Source: Orbilia blumenaviensis
Lineage: Eukaryota > Ascomycota > Orbiliomycetes > Orbiliales > Orbiliaceae
NCBI GenBank assembly: GCA_036872755.1
Contig: JAVHNS010000002.1
Location: 3,534,001 to 3,598,000 of the forward strand
Length of the DNA: 64,000 nucleotides
Direction of reading: 5' to 3'
Shown: positions 21,205 through 33,723 of the stretch, one piece after another
Layout: each line of letters begins with the position of its first letter
Position numbering within the stretch: the first letter of the stretch is position 1
Made by a program: the position numbers and the translations under genes
Notes under the pieces: generated by a model
Databases searched by the model: none
What the model was told of the DNA's origin: nothing
What the model saw: the letters and a program-made list of their open reading frames with translations, nothing else

Positions 21205-23144
21205 TTACTTCGTAAAAATAGAAACAACATCCCCTTCCATAACCAAATGATTCAACCCCGTTCTCTGCGGCGAATGTTTAGCGCTAGCACCCCACACAAG
21301 CGCATACCTGAACCTTTCTTTAATGCTCCTATGGATCTGGTCGCATACGTCTTCGATCGTGCTGCCGTCGCGGACGATCAGTGCTTCTGAGAAGTCGGGG
21401 GCGCTTCCCTTTCTGTGTTTTTTTATCAAGGCAAACAGGGAAAAAGGGATATTAGTAATTTATTCCTTTCTATTGGGGTAGTTGTACTACTAGATTAAGG
21501 TAGTTGAAGAAGGGGTAAGGAGGAGGGGGGGGACTACTTCTTGGTGTATATTCTCAGCAGCCTCAAGTCTTCCCAGATACGGTCTACGACGTCTTTGATC
21601 CCCAAATCCAGCTCGCAGCTCATGACGACAGTATGCGGCTCCCTCGCCAGCTGGTTCAGATACGTCTTCGAGATGCAATCAATCTTGTTGTAAACATACA
21701 AACTTCCAGATATCAATAATTAAAAAAAAAGCCAAAGATTAGCCTCGCCAAACCACCGAGAAGAATTTGAACGGGGAGAGAGAGAAAGAAAGAAGAAAGG
21801 GAACGTACCACCGAATATACTTCCGATTCGGCGCCATAATAACATCAATAAAATCATCCACCGTCGCATTCTCATCCCTCACCAAAACCTCAGCATTGAG
21901 CATCTTATAATCCCTTAAGATGTTATATATCATCTTCTCATCCAAGTACTTGGGCGGACTCATAAAGTTGATCTTCATCCCACCCGACTTCTTCGGCTTG
22001 AGGTATATATTCGGCGGCTCACGGTTGAGACGGATCCCGACTGCCTCCAATTCCTTTTCGAGTAGAGTTCTCTGTTCGAGTTTCTTGGTAGCGTCGAGAA
22101 CCATGACTATCAGATCTGAGGTTTTGGCGGCGGAGATAACCTGTCGACCACGACCCTTGCCTTCGGCGGCGCCTTCGATGATACCCGGCAGATCGAGGAT
22201 TTGGATCTCGGCGCCTTCGTACTCTAGCACGCCGGGGATGGCGGTGAGGGTTGTGAAGGCGTATGCGGCGACTTCGGAGCGGGTTTTGGTGATTTTTGTA
22301 AGAAGTGTGGATTTTCCCTGAACAATTTTTTTAAAAAAACCTTCTATCATATAAAATAGCTCCTCGAAGGACATTGTAAGAATGAAAAAGGACGACATAC
22401 GACAGACGGGAATCCGACAAGCGATACTCTCGCATCTATTCATCCCCATAAAAAAAGGTAGACATCTATATCAGCACATCAACCACACCATTAATAGACA
22501 CAAGGAATAGTGATACTTTACCTCCACTCTTGCTAACATCAAACCCACTCCCACCGCCTCCTCCAGCACCCGGACCAGGTTCCAGCAACTGTGCTCTCAA
22601 CCGTGCTAGTTTTCTATTCTTGTGCAAAAATAACAAACAAAAACAAAAACCGCCATCGTTAGAACTTTCTTGAATATTATTTTGGATTTGGATTTTTTGG
22701 AGATTGGTGTATACCCTTTTAATAAGCCCAGATGGTATTCTTAAGTTCCGTGAATGAAACAGAATTAGCCTCCACCAAGGTATCTCGTACAGAACGGGTG
22801 AGTTATATTTATATATAGCGAACCTGTGGCTTTATTCTACATTTAACAATGGAAAAAAAATATGATTAGCTATTTATTATCTACCCATTCAACAGAAACG
22901 GAAATAGTATCAGAAGCATAGAAAGGTATTGTTAAGAATCAAACTATAAAAAGAGTGGTGGTGAGGTACTAACCTTCTGCGTCCTCTTCATCTCATCCTC
23001 AATCCTACACACACAAAAAGTCAGCACTCCATCTTCCCTCCATCTTCCCCCCTCCCTTCCGTAGAGCGATGGGGAAGGGTCCGGGGGGAAGGGACTAGGG
23101 ACAAAAGGGATTCTATACTCTTTAATCTTCTCCGAGATACCCAT
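21205..23144 (-). CDS. RBG2: DRG2/Rbg2-family translation-associated GTPase
   Basis: Nine exons: 23119-23144, 22974-23004, 22824-22836, 22715-22739, 22522-22613, 22401-22435, 21809-22317, 21538-21702 and 21205-21412, giving 367 residues, the usual length for DRG2. Exon 3 is only 13 nt. The spliced start [18 protein letters not shown] and [20 protein letters not shown] identify the DRG2 rather than the DRG1 branch. G1 is GFPSVGKS (~71-78), split by an intron between SV and GK. G3 is [10 protein letters not shown]4 NKID in CLYVYNKID, and the C-terminal ~70 residues form a TGS domain ([20 protein letters not shown]). Rbg2 GTPases act with a Gir2/DFRP2 partner on stalled or translating ribosomes in the cytosol. 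It is the most intron-dense gene in the window. The donor after the 13-nt exon (GTTCGC) is weak but protein conservation requires it. Confidence 0.93.
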
Positions 23145-24580
23145 CTTGAATCAATTCAAAATCGTAACCTTCTTTTTAATATCTTTCTAGCTCTCCAACC
23201 CTCCAAAAGAAACCCCCCCAGAAAAATAAATCTATGAACGAGTAATGTCGTAACAATGTAGTGAAAACTTCTGCTTTTTTAACGCCGGTAAAAATCGATT
23301 ATCGGAAGGAAGAGTGTCGGGGATGTCTCTCTCTCTCCCCCTCTCTCTCTCTCGTGCGTGCGCGCGCGTGTGTGTGTGGCGTACGTCTGCTATATTATAG
23401 CGGGGTGTTCAAAGAGGAAAGGAAAGTGGGATGGATGGATGGGATGTTAACGTTGGATTGGAATTTCGAAATCTTGGCTAAGACAAGAGACCCCCGGCTA
23501 ACTTACCTACAGCCGCCCCGCAAAAACCGACGACAGGGATCAACCCATCACCAACATATCAACATGACATCTACGACAACGAGACTACTTGTGATCACGA
23601 AGCAAGTAGTCTATGGATCTTTTCTTTTCTTTTTATCAATTTAACACTATCTCTGTACTTTATTTGGCGTTCTCCAAACTTGTAAAAACATGAAAAATGA
23701 GGGGATTGAGAAATACAGTGACTACTTATTGAGCTACTATTATTATCACTAACTAACCGGCGTGGAGTCCTCAGTAGAAAGTAAAGCATGTTATAATATA
23801 TAACCTATGGCCATTTGAAGAAACGTTTGTAGAAAAGCTAGTGGTAGCAAAAAGGAGAACAAGGAGGAAGTCAGCCACAAAAAAGACAAAAATAAAGAAA
23901 GCAGAAGCATGGAATTCTTTTCTTGTTCTCTCCCAGGGATATTTTCTAGCTAACTATATAAAAAAAACAAGGCAATACTAGTAGTAATAATAGTAATAGT
24001 AATAGTAGTAGTAATAGTAATAAGAATACTAAAAAAGGGGAGCATGCCCAATCTCAATGGTAAGTTGAAAGAAAAGGAAGAAAAGAAGAGTAAAGAGGAA
24101 AAAAAGAAGACTAGTTATCAATAGCTACTTCAGGAGCGTCTGATATAAAAAGTCCAAGCGAAGTGAAAAGTCCAAGAGGCTATTTAGTAGCAAGTAATAA
24201 GGAAAACGCCTCGCCCAGTAGCAATACACGAGCCGAAAACCAAAAGTAAAAAAAAAATAAAAAATATGAAAGAAACCGGAGAGAGGTATGTAAAATATTA
24301 TCACCCTCGGCTAGGGTAACGTGGTTTCGTTGTAGTTCAAAGAAAAGGAAATACCAGAGGATGAGTGGTAGGGCGTCTGTTGGAGAAAAACAGGCGGGAA
24401 GAAGAGTATCCTGTCCGATCATTAAACATATATTCATCAGGGGAAGATAAAGAAAAAGAAAAGGAGAGAGATTTGATTTCGGTTCTGTAAAAGACGAACC
24501 GAAAGGAGCATTTCCCTCCGTTTTCTTCCCTTTCTTTTTTAATCTAAATCCATAGGAGAACCGTGTCGTGCGTGAGACCC
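23145..24580. other. RBG2 5' region and SNF2 3' region
   Basis: Contains TCTCTC/GTGTGT runs (23325-23380), a TAATAG-type repeat (23980-24025) and A/G-rich sequence. No gene recognised. Confidence 0.65.
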
Positions 24581-27500
24581 CTAGTCGTCATCGCCTTCAT
24601 CACTATCGCCTCCTTCTTCATCTTCCTCTTCTTCCTCCGGAGCTGGCTTCTTGCCAACGCTAAACTTGAGCTTAATGTTCGGTGTGACGGGTGGTAGTGG
24701 ATTGGCAGCCGGTGTTCCGCTAGCTGATCCCGTAGGAGCAACGGAACTATCTTTGACCTCGCTAGCAACAGCATTAAGTAGAGCGCTGTCGATGGCAGGT
24801 ACGTCCAATGGACTAGAAAGGTCGAGCGGAATATTGTACTTGTCGGCTTCCTTCTGGATCTGAGCACGGAACTCCTCCTGTTTAAAAATGAAGAAAAAAT
24901 CGTTAGCATCTTGATAATCAAAAGAAATATTGCGAGGGCATCTTACATCCATAGCAACGGCATCCTCATACACCATACTACCCTCCTCATTGTACAGCTT
25001 AGCGTTCCTAAACATCGTCAAGAAGTCTTCCTTGAAGTCGTTCAAGGACATATAGTCCTCCTTATCAATCTTCTTCTTTATCATATCAAACGATATCGGA
25101 CGAGTGATGATTTTGTAGTAGTCGGGATAAAACTTCTTGCTTGGGAGAACAACGAAATGTTCAGAGCACTTCCTGTCGGACTCCTCATCTTCGGGGAGTT
25201 CGATAACCGCAGTGTGAACCTTGAGCATCACCTCTTGCAAGTTTGCTCGCTCCTTGTTTGTTAGAGGGTCAGCGTTGCTATTCTTGCCCTTAGCACGTTT
25301 GCGTTTCGGCGCCTCCTCGACGACTTCCTCTTCCCTCTTACGTTTCTCCGCCTTTGGTTGGCGACCGCGCTTTCTCTTGTTCGGTGTGGTGACGGGAATT
25401 TCTTCCGGTGTTGGTGGCGCCTCCTCCTCTTCTTCGACATCAACAACCTGCTTCTTGGCCTTATTGGCAGCTCGCTTCGCTTGAGCGTCGCGTTTTCGTC
25501 GTATCGCATCTTCAACGGTATCCTCATCATCGTCGATAGCGTCGAGCCACTGTTCTTCAGTGAGACCATCATCGTACTTGACCTGCGTCCTCTCACGTGC
25601 GCCACGGCCTGTGGGTACGATCTCTTCAACCTCTGGACCGATATCCTCTTGTAGGTAGACAGCAGGAAGCTCAGACTCTTCCATAAGTCGAGGCAACTGC
25701 TTGCCGTCTCCGTACGGCGAGTTCTCCTCTCTCTCTTGGTCCATCTTCTTGAACAAGGCTAATTCCTGGTCATTTCTAGCGCAGATCTCGTTCAACTCAT
25801 CATCATCCAGTTGCTCGTCTCCATCATCCTTCTCCGTCGTCTCATCGACTTCAAGCAAAGATCGCAACAGAGCATCTCGTTCCTCGTCCTTAGACTTGTT
25901 GTCGAATTTACCAGCCTGAATGACCTTTCCGTCGATATCGAGCTTGTATTGAGCCCTTGACAGAATCTTCTCCTCCACGGAATTGCTGGTGATAAGACGC
26001 AAGATTCGCACCTCGTTCTTTTGACCAATTCTGTGGGCACGATCCTGGGCCTGAAGATCCTGGTGAGGATTCCAGTCGGAATCGTAGATGATGACAGTGT
26101 CGGCGGTTTGGAGGTTAAGACCGAGACCACCGGCACGAGTAGAGAGCAAGAAGATCAGATAGTCCGACCCCGGTGCGTTGAATTCTTTAAGCATTACACT
26201 ACGATCGTCGGCCTTTGTCGAACCATCTAGACGCATGAACTTCCACCCTCTGAAATTTAAGAAATCCTCCATAATATTCATGATCTGTGTCATCTGGAAG
26301 AACATAAGAACCTGTGAGGAAAAAAGAAAAAGTTAGCTTCCTTGACCCCCTCCCTACAAACATTATTATTGTTTTGCTTACTCTGTGACCGGATGCGAAG
26401 AACTTCGGTAGCAAACGGTCGAGAAGTTCGAATTTACCAGCTGTACGCCAGAGCAAGTCGTTTGCAAGTGGCCCAGGGCTGATTGCATTCTCAACGTCCT
26501 CGAAGACGAAAGGATGATTACAGATCTTTCGAAGCTGCATCAACATATTGCTGAGACCCTTGATGCTGACACGGCTATATAGGGTGGAGCAGTTAGCAAA
26601 GCATTAAACAACAGAAAATATGATATGAACGCCACATACCCCGATTTCTGATTTTCACTAGCAACAAAAATTGCGCCGTTCTGCTTCATTTGGTTGTAAA
26701 GTTTGGCCTGGAGCGCTGAGAACTTGCACTTGACGACCTTCTCCACCTTGTCTGGTAGTTCAGCCTCGACATCCTTCTTTAGACGTCTCAGCAGGAAAGG
26801 CCTCAAAACCTTATGCAGACGTCTGATAATGAGCAATGCCTCTTCTTCTGTAAGTTCCATCTTATCCTGACCACCGGTATTGGCGAACGGAGTGTTGAAC
26901 CACTCATCGAAACTCTTGACGGATTTGAAGATATTCGGTAAGACGAAATTGAGAAGAGCCCACAATTCGGGAAGATTGTTCTGAAGCGGTGTACCAGTAA
27001 GAATGAGACGGTATCGACAGATATAGTAGGTCGTAAGAGTAAAGCTGAGCTTGGATTCGCTGTTCTTCATTCTGTGACCTTCGTCGACAATCATGTAGGC
27101 CCACTTAATCTTCGACAGAATAGGTCGGTCCTTGATGATATACTCGTAGGTCGTCAGAACGGCTTGGAAGTCACCGGATCGAACCTGTGCTTGGTGGGCC
27201 TTTCTTGCCAGCGGAGGTCCCTTGTAGACAATCTTTTTGATCGACGGTGCCCATTTTTCGAACTCCAAAGTCCAGTTTGTAAGTGTACTCAGCGGAACAA
27301 TAACCAAGAAAGGTCCAGTGACATTCTTCTTTTCGATAAGGTGAGTGACCAAAGAAATAGTTTGAATTGTCTTTCCGAGACCCATCTCGTCTGCCAAGAT
27401 ACCATTGAGGTTGTTGTTGAAGAGTGAAACCATCCATTGCAAACCCTTGAGCTGGTACTCCTTGAGCTTGCCACCAACCAAGATACCAGGTTGCTCGGTA

Positions 27501-28974
27501 ACGGTTTCCTTGATCCTGTGAGCGACGGCGTAGTAGTCGATCTTCTTGCCAGACTCTTCATCCTCTTCGTCTTCGCTCTCTTCCTCTTCGGAGATATAAC
27601 CATCGGGACGACCATACTTCTCGCGCGCGTCTCGTTGTTGTGTCCTGACGGCTTGTGCAAGGTTCTTGAGGAAACCATCTGTCTGCTTGAGCAAGTGAGT
27701 AATACGGGTATCTTTAGCTTGGTCGAGCAGTTTAAGATATGCCTCCTCATCGTTGGCCTTAAGAGCTTGAAGACGCTGCTTGGCTGTTCTCTCAATTCTC
27801 TTCTGTTCTTCCTTCTCCATGACCTGATGGTGTCCAGCCATGAGTTTTCCGAATTTCTGAGCCTTAGTACCGGTGGTAACGGCTGAGAGCACATCCTTGC
27901 TATGGGTGAGCACTGCCTTGAGGTACTCGTCTCTCTTCTGCTTATCTCGGTTGGCACGTTGTTCTTGCTGTTGCTTCTCGAGTTTCTCGGTAATGCGGGC
28001 TTCTCGTAGCGACTGCTTCTTCATACGTCGGAACATGGATCGGTTGGTTGTCATCGCAAGGCTATCATAATGGACCATGTTCTGAACCATCTGTCTCCTC
28101 ATGTCACGTTGCATTTCAAGCAGAGATAACGATTTGTACTCAATCAGTCGGCGGGCACGTTCCTTATCGCTGATCTCGAGTGTGGTACGGTTGATTGTCG
28201 CGACATTGATATCCATGGACTCGAGTTCTGCCCTCCTGACCTGGATCCGGTTGGCGATAGCCTTGTCGCGCTCCTCCTTGAGACGGCCGAGCTCGATGCC
28301 AGTAGGCATGATGCTCGGGATCAAGGGGCGATTGGCACGGATTCCATGGTCGGAATGCGATATCGTAGGGAGGAACAAGGTGTACGGAGATGTGAAAGAT
28401 TCATAGCCTGACCTAACGGGAATATTCGAGCTATCGGGCTTATCGCCGGCAACGGATTTGGCTGGAGAATCTGTTGTTGGAGCTGGAGTCGCTGGGACAG
28501 AAGCAGCCACCTTAGCACCCGTCGAAGCAGCATTGATAAGACTCATTAGATTCGCAGGAACAACCTGTCCTCTGGTCAAGATCTTAAAGGCCATGATCTG
28601 GTGCTTCAACGTATTGAGCTGTTCTGCGGTAAAGCATGGTGAAGGATTGGCTGCCCCTGGAGCCTTAGAATTTGCAGGTGTCTGAGGAGCATTTCCTGAG
28701 TTTGAAGCACCAGACTCTGGTTTCGAGGGTGTGGCAGGAGGATGTGGCGATTGTTGTTGCTGATGCTGATGCTGATGCTGCTGCTGCTGCTGTTGTTGCG
28801 CCTTCTGGAGATTGTTAGGAGAAGAGTGGTTTGGATGCTGCTGTTGAGAGGGATGAGGATGAGGTACACCATTTCCTTTGACCTGCATAGAGACACCATT
28901 GGCCTGGTTTTGGAGGGATTGCTGTTGTTGTTGTTGCTGCTGGTGTTGATGCTGTGCCTGCTGTTGCTGCTGCT

Positions 28975-29018
<44 letters not shown>

Positions 29019-29667
29019 TGGATCTTCTGCTGTTGTTGCTGCTTCATGCTGTTCTGCTGATGGCTAAGAGCTCTTAGGTATGCCGACATCTGGGCGAATT
29101 CCGGGTTGGTGGCATCCGTCGCGCCGGCGGATTTCATAGCTTGCCATCGCTGCAGAACGCGATTGTAATTAGCCAATGCACCGTACATTGTCGATGGTTA
29201 TGACGGTGAAGACGATGATGATAACAACACAAAGGATGCTTTTTTTAGAAAAAGGGTGATGATAGAAGGGGTGGATAGAGAAAGAGATGAGGCCTTGGAA
29301 TCTGTCGTAATAGCTATTTTTTCTCCAAAAAAAGGTTCAAAATGAAGCGTGATGCGAAGACCAAGGTAGAGGGCTGAGCTCGGCTTGACGGGTAGGTAGA
29401 TACACCAGAGGGGTAGAGATATAGGGTAGGCAAAAGACCATGAGGGAAAAACAATGTTAAAAAAAAAAAAAAAAAGCGTACCTGATAGAGCTGCTGAACC
29501 TGCTCTCTAGACGGCTGCATGCCACCCATCATTCCGCCGCCACCAGCCATGCCAGCCATACCGTGAGGAGGAGGAGGGTGAGGAGGAGGAGCGGCGGTAC
29601 CATTGCCATGCAGCTGATGAGGCTGCTGGTGAACCTGGGCGGCCATCATCTGGCCGGTGTTCATCAT
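24581..29667 (-). CDS. SNF2: SNF2/STH1 (Brahma-type) chromatin-remodelling ATPase
   Basis: Five exons: 29482-29667, 26640-29149, 26382-26574, 24947-26311 and 24581-24877, giving 1,516 residues. It is the catalytic subunit of a SWI/SNF or RSC complex, sliding or ejecting nucleosomes with ATP. Order: Gly/Met-rich start; REQVQQLYQ|RWQAMKSAG across exon 1-2; long Gln tracts (~100-200); QLQ domain (~234-270, FTAEQLNTLKHQIMAFK); HSA helices (~380-490); ATPase with ADEMGLGKT at ~647-655 and VDEGH; helicase C with LRKICNHPFVFE, STRAGGLGLN and DRAHRIGQ; SnAC-like region; AT-hook (KRKRGRQPK); bromodomain (~1315-1420, SKKFYPDYYKIITRPISFDM). ATG 29188 is not used: an in-frame stop lies just upstream, and splicing to acceptor TGCAG at 29150 restores the family sequence. 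The last intron (24878-24946) is 69 bp without an in-frame stop. One copy is visible here, so SNF2 versus STH1 cannot be decided. Confidence 0.94.
28910..29045. repeat. Glutamine-coding (CAG/CAA)n tract in SNF2
   Basis: Mixed CAG and CAA codons on the minus strand encode runs of up to 21 Gln. The antisense gives a spurious poly-Leu frame. Length variation between strains is likely. Confidence 0.9.
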
Positions 29668-31789
29668 CTCGGCTGGGACCAAATTGGAGGACTCTTCCCC
29701 CTTTAGAAAGATATATATATCCTTCCTGTTTTCCTCCTGTCTTCACTGTTCCCTCGCCACGTATATGTTTATATTATGAATTATACTTTTTCTATCCGCT
29801 TGAACCCAGCCTTACTCAGGAAGGGAAAGAGAAACGGATTGATTTTGTACGATAACGAAGGCGAAGGCGACGTGGGTATGCGTATCTGCGTATATATGCG
29901 TGTAGTACGTAAGGATTACTGGTCCCTAGAACATCGATTGGATATACTTTTGCGTGGATCGAAGTTAGGACGATTGGTAACGGTGAAAGAGGGAAATACG
30001 GAGACAGAGATTAGAAAGAAGTGAAAGAGGGAAGAGAAAAAAACACGCCGAGACGAGGAACCGAAAGGATGAGGATGAGGATGAGGATGGCCGATGGCGA
30101 AGAAGCTTTTTTTGATGCTAGTCGGCTCTATATTGTCGCGACACCAAAAATTATTATTAGATTAAATGATTTTTTTTATTTATTTTTTGCTGCATGTGGT
30201 TCTCTCTCTTCTTTTTTTTTTGCCCCTGGTCGTGTCTTGTCCTTAACTCTTTTTTTTCTGTCAAGCGAGACCAACTTTAATAGGGAGACAGTATATAAAA
30301 AGAAATTATATAGAAGAGAAAAGTAGTCTATGTTGATGGTCGTGATGATGATGATGATGATTATGGTAGTGGTGGTGATGATGTGTAGAACGTAGACGGG
30401 GAAGGGAGGAGGAGGAGGATGAAGTGGGGAGGGGGGTAATAGAGACGTGATGGGATGGATAGATGATTGGGGGGGTGAAGGGGCGAAGGGGTTCGTTGCG
30501 CGATGGAAGCCGGACAACGGCGATGGGATCGAGTCGCGAGCAGGAACGAACGAACGAGTATCAAACGGAGAGAGGGAGAAGAGGAAAAAAAGACACAAGC
30601 AGAAACAGGCAAGTAAGCGTGTGTGTGTGTGTGAGTGAGTGGGAAAGCGTGTGTGGGAGAGAGCGTGTAAGCAAAAAGAGTCGCGACTGACAGTTTCAGT
30701 TCGGGTCAGGTCTGGTCTGGTTTGGCTATCCGGATAGGTTGTTTGGTCGGGCAGACTTGATCTGATTTGATCCAAAATAAAATAAGCGGGCGCTGCTTTG
30801 CTTGCTGTGCTTCTTTGTGTGTGTGTGTGTGTGCTTTGTGCTTCGGCTGCTGCTGCTGATGATGATGGTCAGGTCTGGTCTGGTCCGATCAGGTCTTGTC
30901 CCGTCCTATCTTTCTTGGGGTGAAAGGATACGAGAGGATTACCCGCGTATCTATTTCCCTAAGCAAACAAACTCAAATAAAAATAAAAATAAAAATAAAA
31001 AATAAGACAAAATAATAAGATAAAACAATGAAAAATATTTATATAAAAAAATATGATAAATAAAAAATATTTCAAAAATCAGAAGGAGGCCGCGAAAGGG
31101 TCGGGAAGGGGAGAAAGAGAAGAAAAAAAAAGGAGACAAAACGGAACAGAACAGAGGGCAAACGTCCTCGGCCGGACTCAAACGTACGCCTGTACCCAAC
31201 AACACATCCGCGTACAACTCCTCCCCAACACTTCTCCCAATATTACTAATTCCGCTGCTGCTCATATATATACTCTTATACATAAGTACTTGGTATAAGG
31301 TACCTAAGTACCTAAGTTTATGTGTGTGGTCTGCCCTGTCCTTTTGTTTTTCCATATGAAAGGAATCACACAAAAAAACCAAAGGATGAATAGTAGGTAG
31401 GTGTATATACCTGGGACAGCAGCTATGGGAGTAGTAGTATAGACCGGACAGAGCGCCAGGGACGGAGAATACGACATGCTAGGGGAGGTGGCATGGCATG
31501 GCATGGCCCTGCACAGCGTGTGCACGAAACAGTCGAGCGCTCCCGACACACAGCGCGCGCCATCATTCCAATCCATCTCCATCGGTCCCCTCCCGACAAA
31601 CGTTCAAACCTACTTATAGGCCTGCCCTGGTAGAAGATTGGAGCGACCCGAGTACTACTAGCATAGTAAACTAGCACTCTGAAAAATACTAGTAATAATA
31701 ATAACGATCATCCTAGCTCTCGAGGTTCCAGAATACACACGTACATACACCTCCAAACGGTTTCTCCCCGCGCACGCATGAAGTATGAT

Positions 31790-31835
31790 AAGGTAAGGTA
31801 AGGTAAGGTAAGGCAGGGCAGGGCAAGGTAGGGCA
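31790..31835. repeat. (AAGGT)n/(AGGGC)n pentanucleotide array
   Basis: Four to five GGTAA units drift into GGCAG units, ending in GGTAGGGC. Confidence 0.9.
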
Positions 31836-31920
31836 AACTGCCAAGTTGGAGGGTCTGACTGTTTGGCTTTGAGCTTATTGCGGCGGCGGGACATCATGGG
31901 AATATACCGCATCGCACATA

Positions 31921-31951
31921 ATGTGATGTAATGTAATGTAATGTAATGTAT
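31921..31951. repeat. (AATGT)n pentanucleotide array
   Basis: About six ATGTA units, the first imperfect (ATGTG), followed by TGCATG. Confidence 0.9.
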
Positions 31952-33260
31952 GCATGTAGGAACTCGATCGATCGATCGATCGGAGACGAGAACGTTTTAA
32001 AAATAATAATAAGGATAAGGGTACGGATAGCAAGGGGATCACAGTAACAAATAATAGTAATAATAAAACGTCAAGACAATGCTAGTACGGAAAAGCCCAA
32101 AAGAGAAGTAGATGGATGCAGCTGCTGCAGATGGGGAAGAGAGAGAAAAAAGAAAAAGAAAAAGAAAAAAAGGTAACTCACCAAAACGGTATTATAATAA
32201 CTCCTCCGCTATCGAAAACCTCGAGGGAATAAGTTTATTCTTCCTCTTTCCCGTCTATGCCTGCCTTGGATATGATATGATATGATATGATAGGATGGGA
32301 TGGGATGGGACGTGGGGATGATTTGGGGGCCCCGGAGCGTGGTTGTACGTATGCGGGATCACCAGGTACACCAAACTCGCTAAGAAGCTAAAAATGCCTC
32401 GATGGGAATACACTACACTTCTACTATAAGACTATCCAACGCTCCGGTAGAACAAGCAGCGGTAGTAGTGGCAGTAGCAGTAGTGGCAGTGGCAGCAGAG
32501 CAGTGTGTGCGAGGCTGGCTGGCAGAGATAGAAGGAAGGGAGAGATAGGGCTGACGTATGTGAGCGCGGGATGGGGCAACAGCTCCGTCTCTGACAGAAA
32601 CCGGATCCTGGTCGCTCCGCCGTTTCTTCCAACTTCTTCTTCGTCAGTTCTTCTTCTTCTTCTTATTCTTCTACCTCTTCGCTTCTTCCATACACCGGCG
32701 CAGTAACGCTACTAAGGAGTCAGTTGGCAGTTATAGTCAGCCGTGGCGTGTAGTAGTAACTACCTAACAGTAGCCGTAACTAGCGGAGAGATAAAAGACC
32801 TCCCCTTCAAGCTCCGTAAAGAGTCCCAAAAAAAAAGGTGTGGGAGTAAAAAAATAAAAATAATAAAAATGCCGAAAGGAATTCGGTGCCAAAAATCCAC
32901 GGCCGTTTTTTTGGGGGGAAAGGAAGGTGTGTGAGAAAGCCGGAGCGGTTAAACAGGTCGGTGATGCCCAGCCAAGAGGAGGTTTTTTTTTCCCTCTTTT
33001 TCACCCCCCTAATCCATATCCGGCAGGTTATAGACAGACAAACAGACAAACACTGTCGGAAGCCAACGTCACCCCCAACACTTGACAACACACTAACTAC
33101 CAGCACACTAACAACACACCACTCACCAGGTACGTTCAGTGGTAGCTAAGAATCACCATCTACTGGAAGCTTTGTATCAGAGCACTCGTGCAGAAGGTTT
33201 GGGTAAAATTCAACCTTCAGGCACTCAATACATAGCGGCGTGCCCGACTAACGTAATATA

Positions 33261-33294
33261 CCTTGCCAACGAAGCGTCGTATACTACGAGATTA
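33261..33294 (+). repeat. Dispersed repeat, copy 2
   Basis: Reads CCTTGCCAACGAAGCGTCGT then ATACTACGAGATTA. The TTGCCAAC lead is shared with copy 3 at 35572. A pair of AACGTAATA boxes flanks it (33251 and 33369). Confidence 0.75.
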
Positions 33295-33723
33295 ATACAC
33301 CCTATTATATGTACTGCTACGACGAGGCGCCTAGGCCATACGACTATACTTATATTATATTGATTATAACGTAATACATTATGCCTAATGCTACTGAATT
33401 GATCAATTGACCAACTGCAGTTAATTGCGACTAAATTATAAAGACCTATGTGCTCAGCGCTGGGTCGATTGGTAAGATTACAATATTCGACAGTTTAGAA
33501 GAAATCTTAACATTTGAAAGCAAAAGAAAAGAATTTAAAAAAAGGAATAGTATTTATCCCTATTCATGATTAAGTCTCGAAGTACCGCGTAGTCTAGATC
33601 TACCACCGATCCATATGCCCGACACTAACATCCGCATCCTCGCATTGGGAGGTGACGATATCATAGATCTGATAGCATGGTGAAGCCGCAAGCTCAGGCT
33701 TCAATTTCAGCAACCCTCCCCCC

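Larger units (their letters stand above)
29668..33723. other. 4-kb microsatellite-rich spacer upstream of SNF2
   Basis: No convincing gene. Contains (GAT)n (30340-30360), GTGTGT runs (30619-30634 and 30817-30834), AAAAATA repeats (30972-31002), pentanucleotide arrays (31790-31835 and 31921-31951), GATCGATC (31964-31983), GATAT (32270-32292) and GGGAT repeats (32294-32310). Several splice-like donor motifs on the minus strand suggest a long, perhaps spliced, SNF2 5' leader; this is not provable here. Confidence 0.6.

Noticed and set aside
28742..29077. Plus-strand poly-Leu frame
   Set aside because: It is the antisense of the glutamine tract of SNF2; composition follows entirely from CAG/CAA repeats.
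30176..30775. 199-codon minus-strand frame upstream of SNF2
   Set aside because: Product is Ser/Pro/Thr/Phe low-complexity from pyrimidine-rich microsatellites, with no family signal and no splice context.
31790..31983. CRISPR-like array
   Set aside because: The repeats are contiguous 4-5 base microsatellites with no spacers, in a eukaryotic genome.
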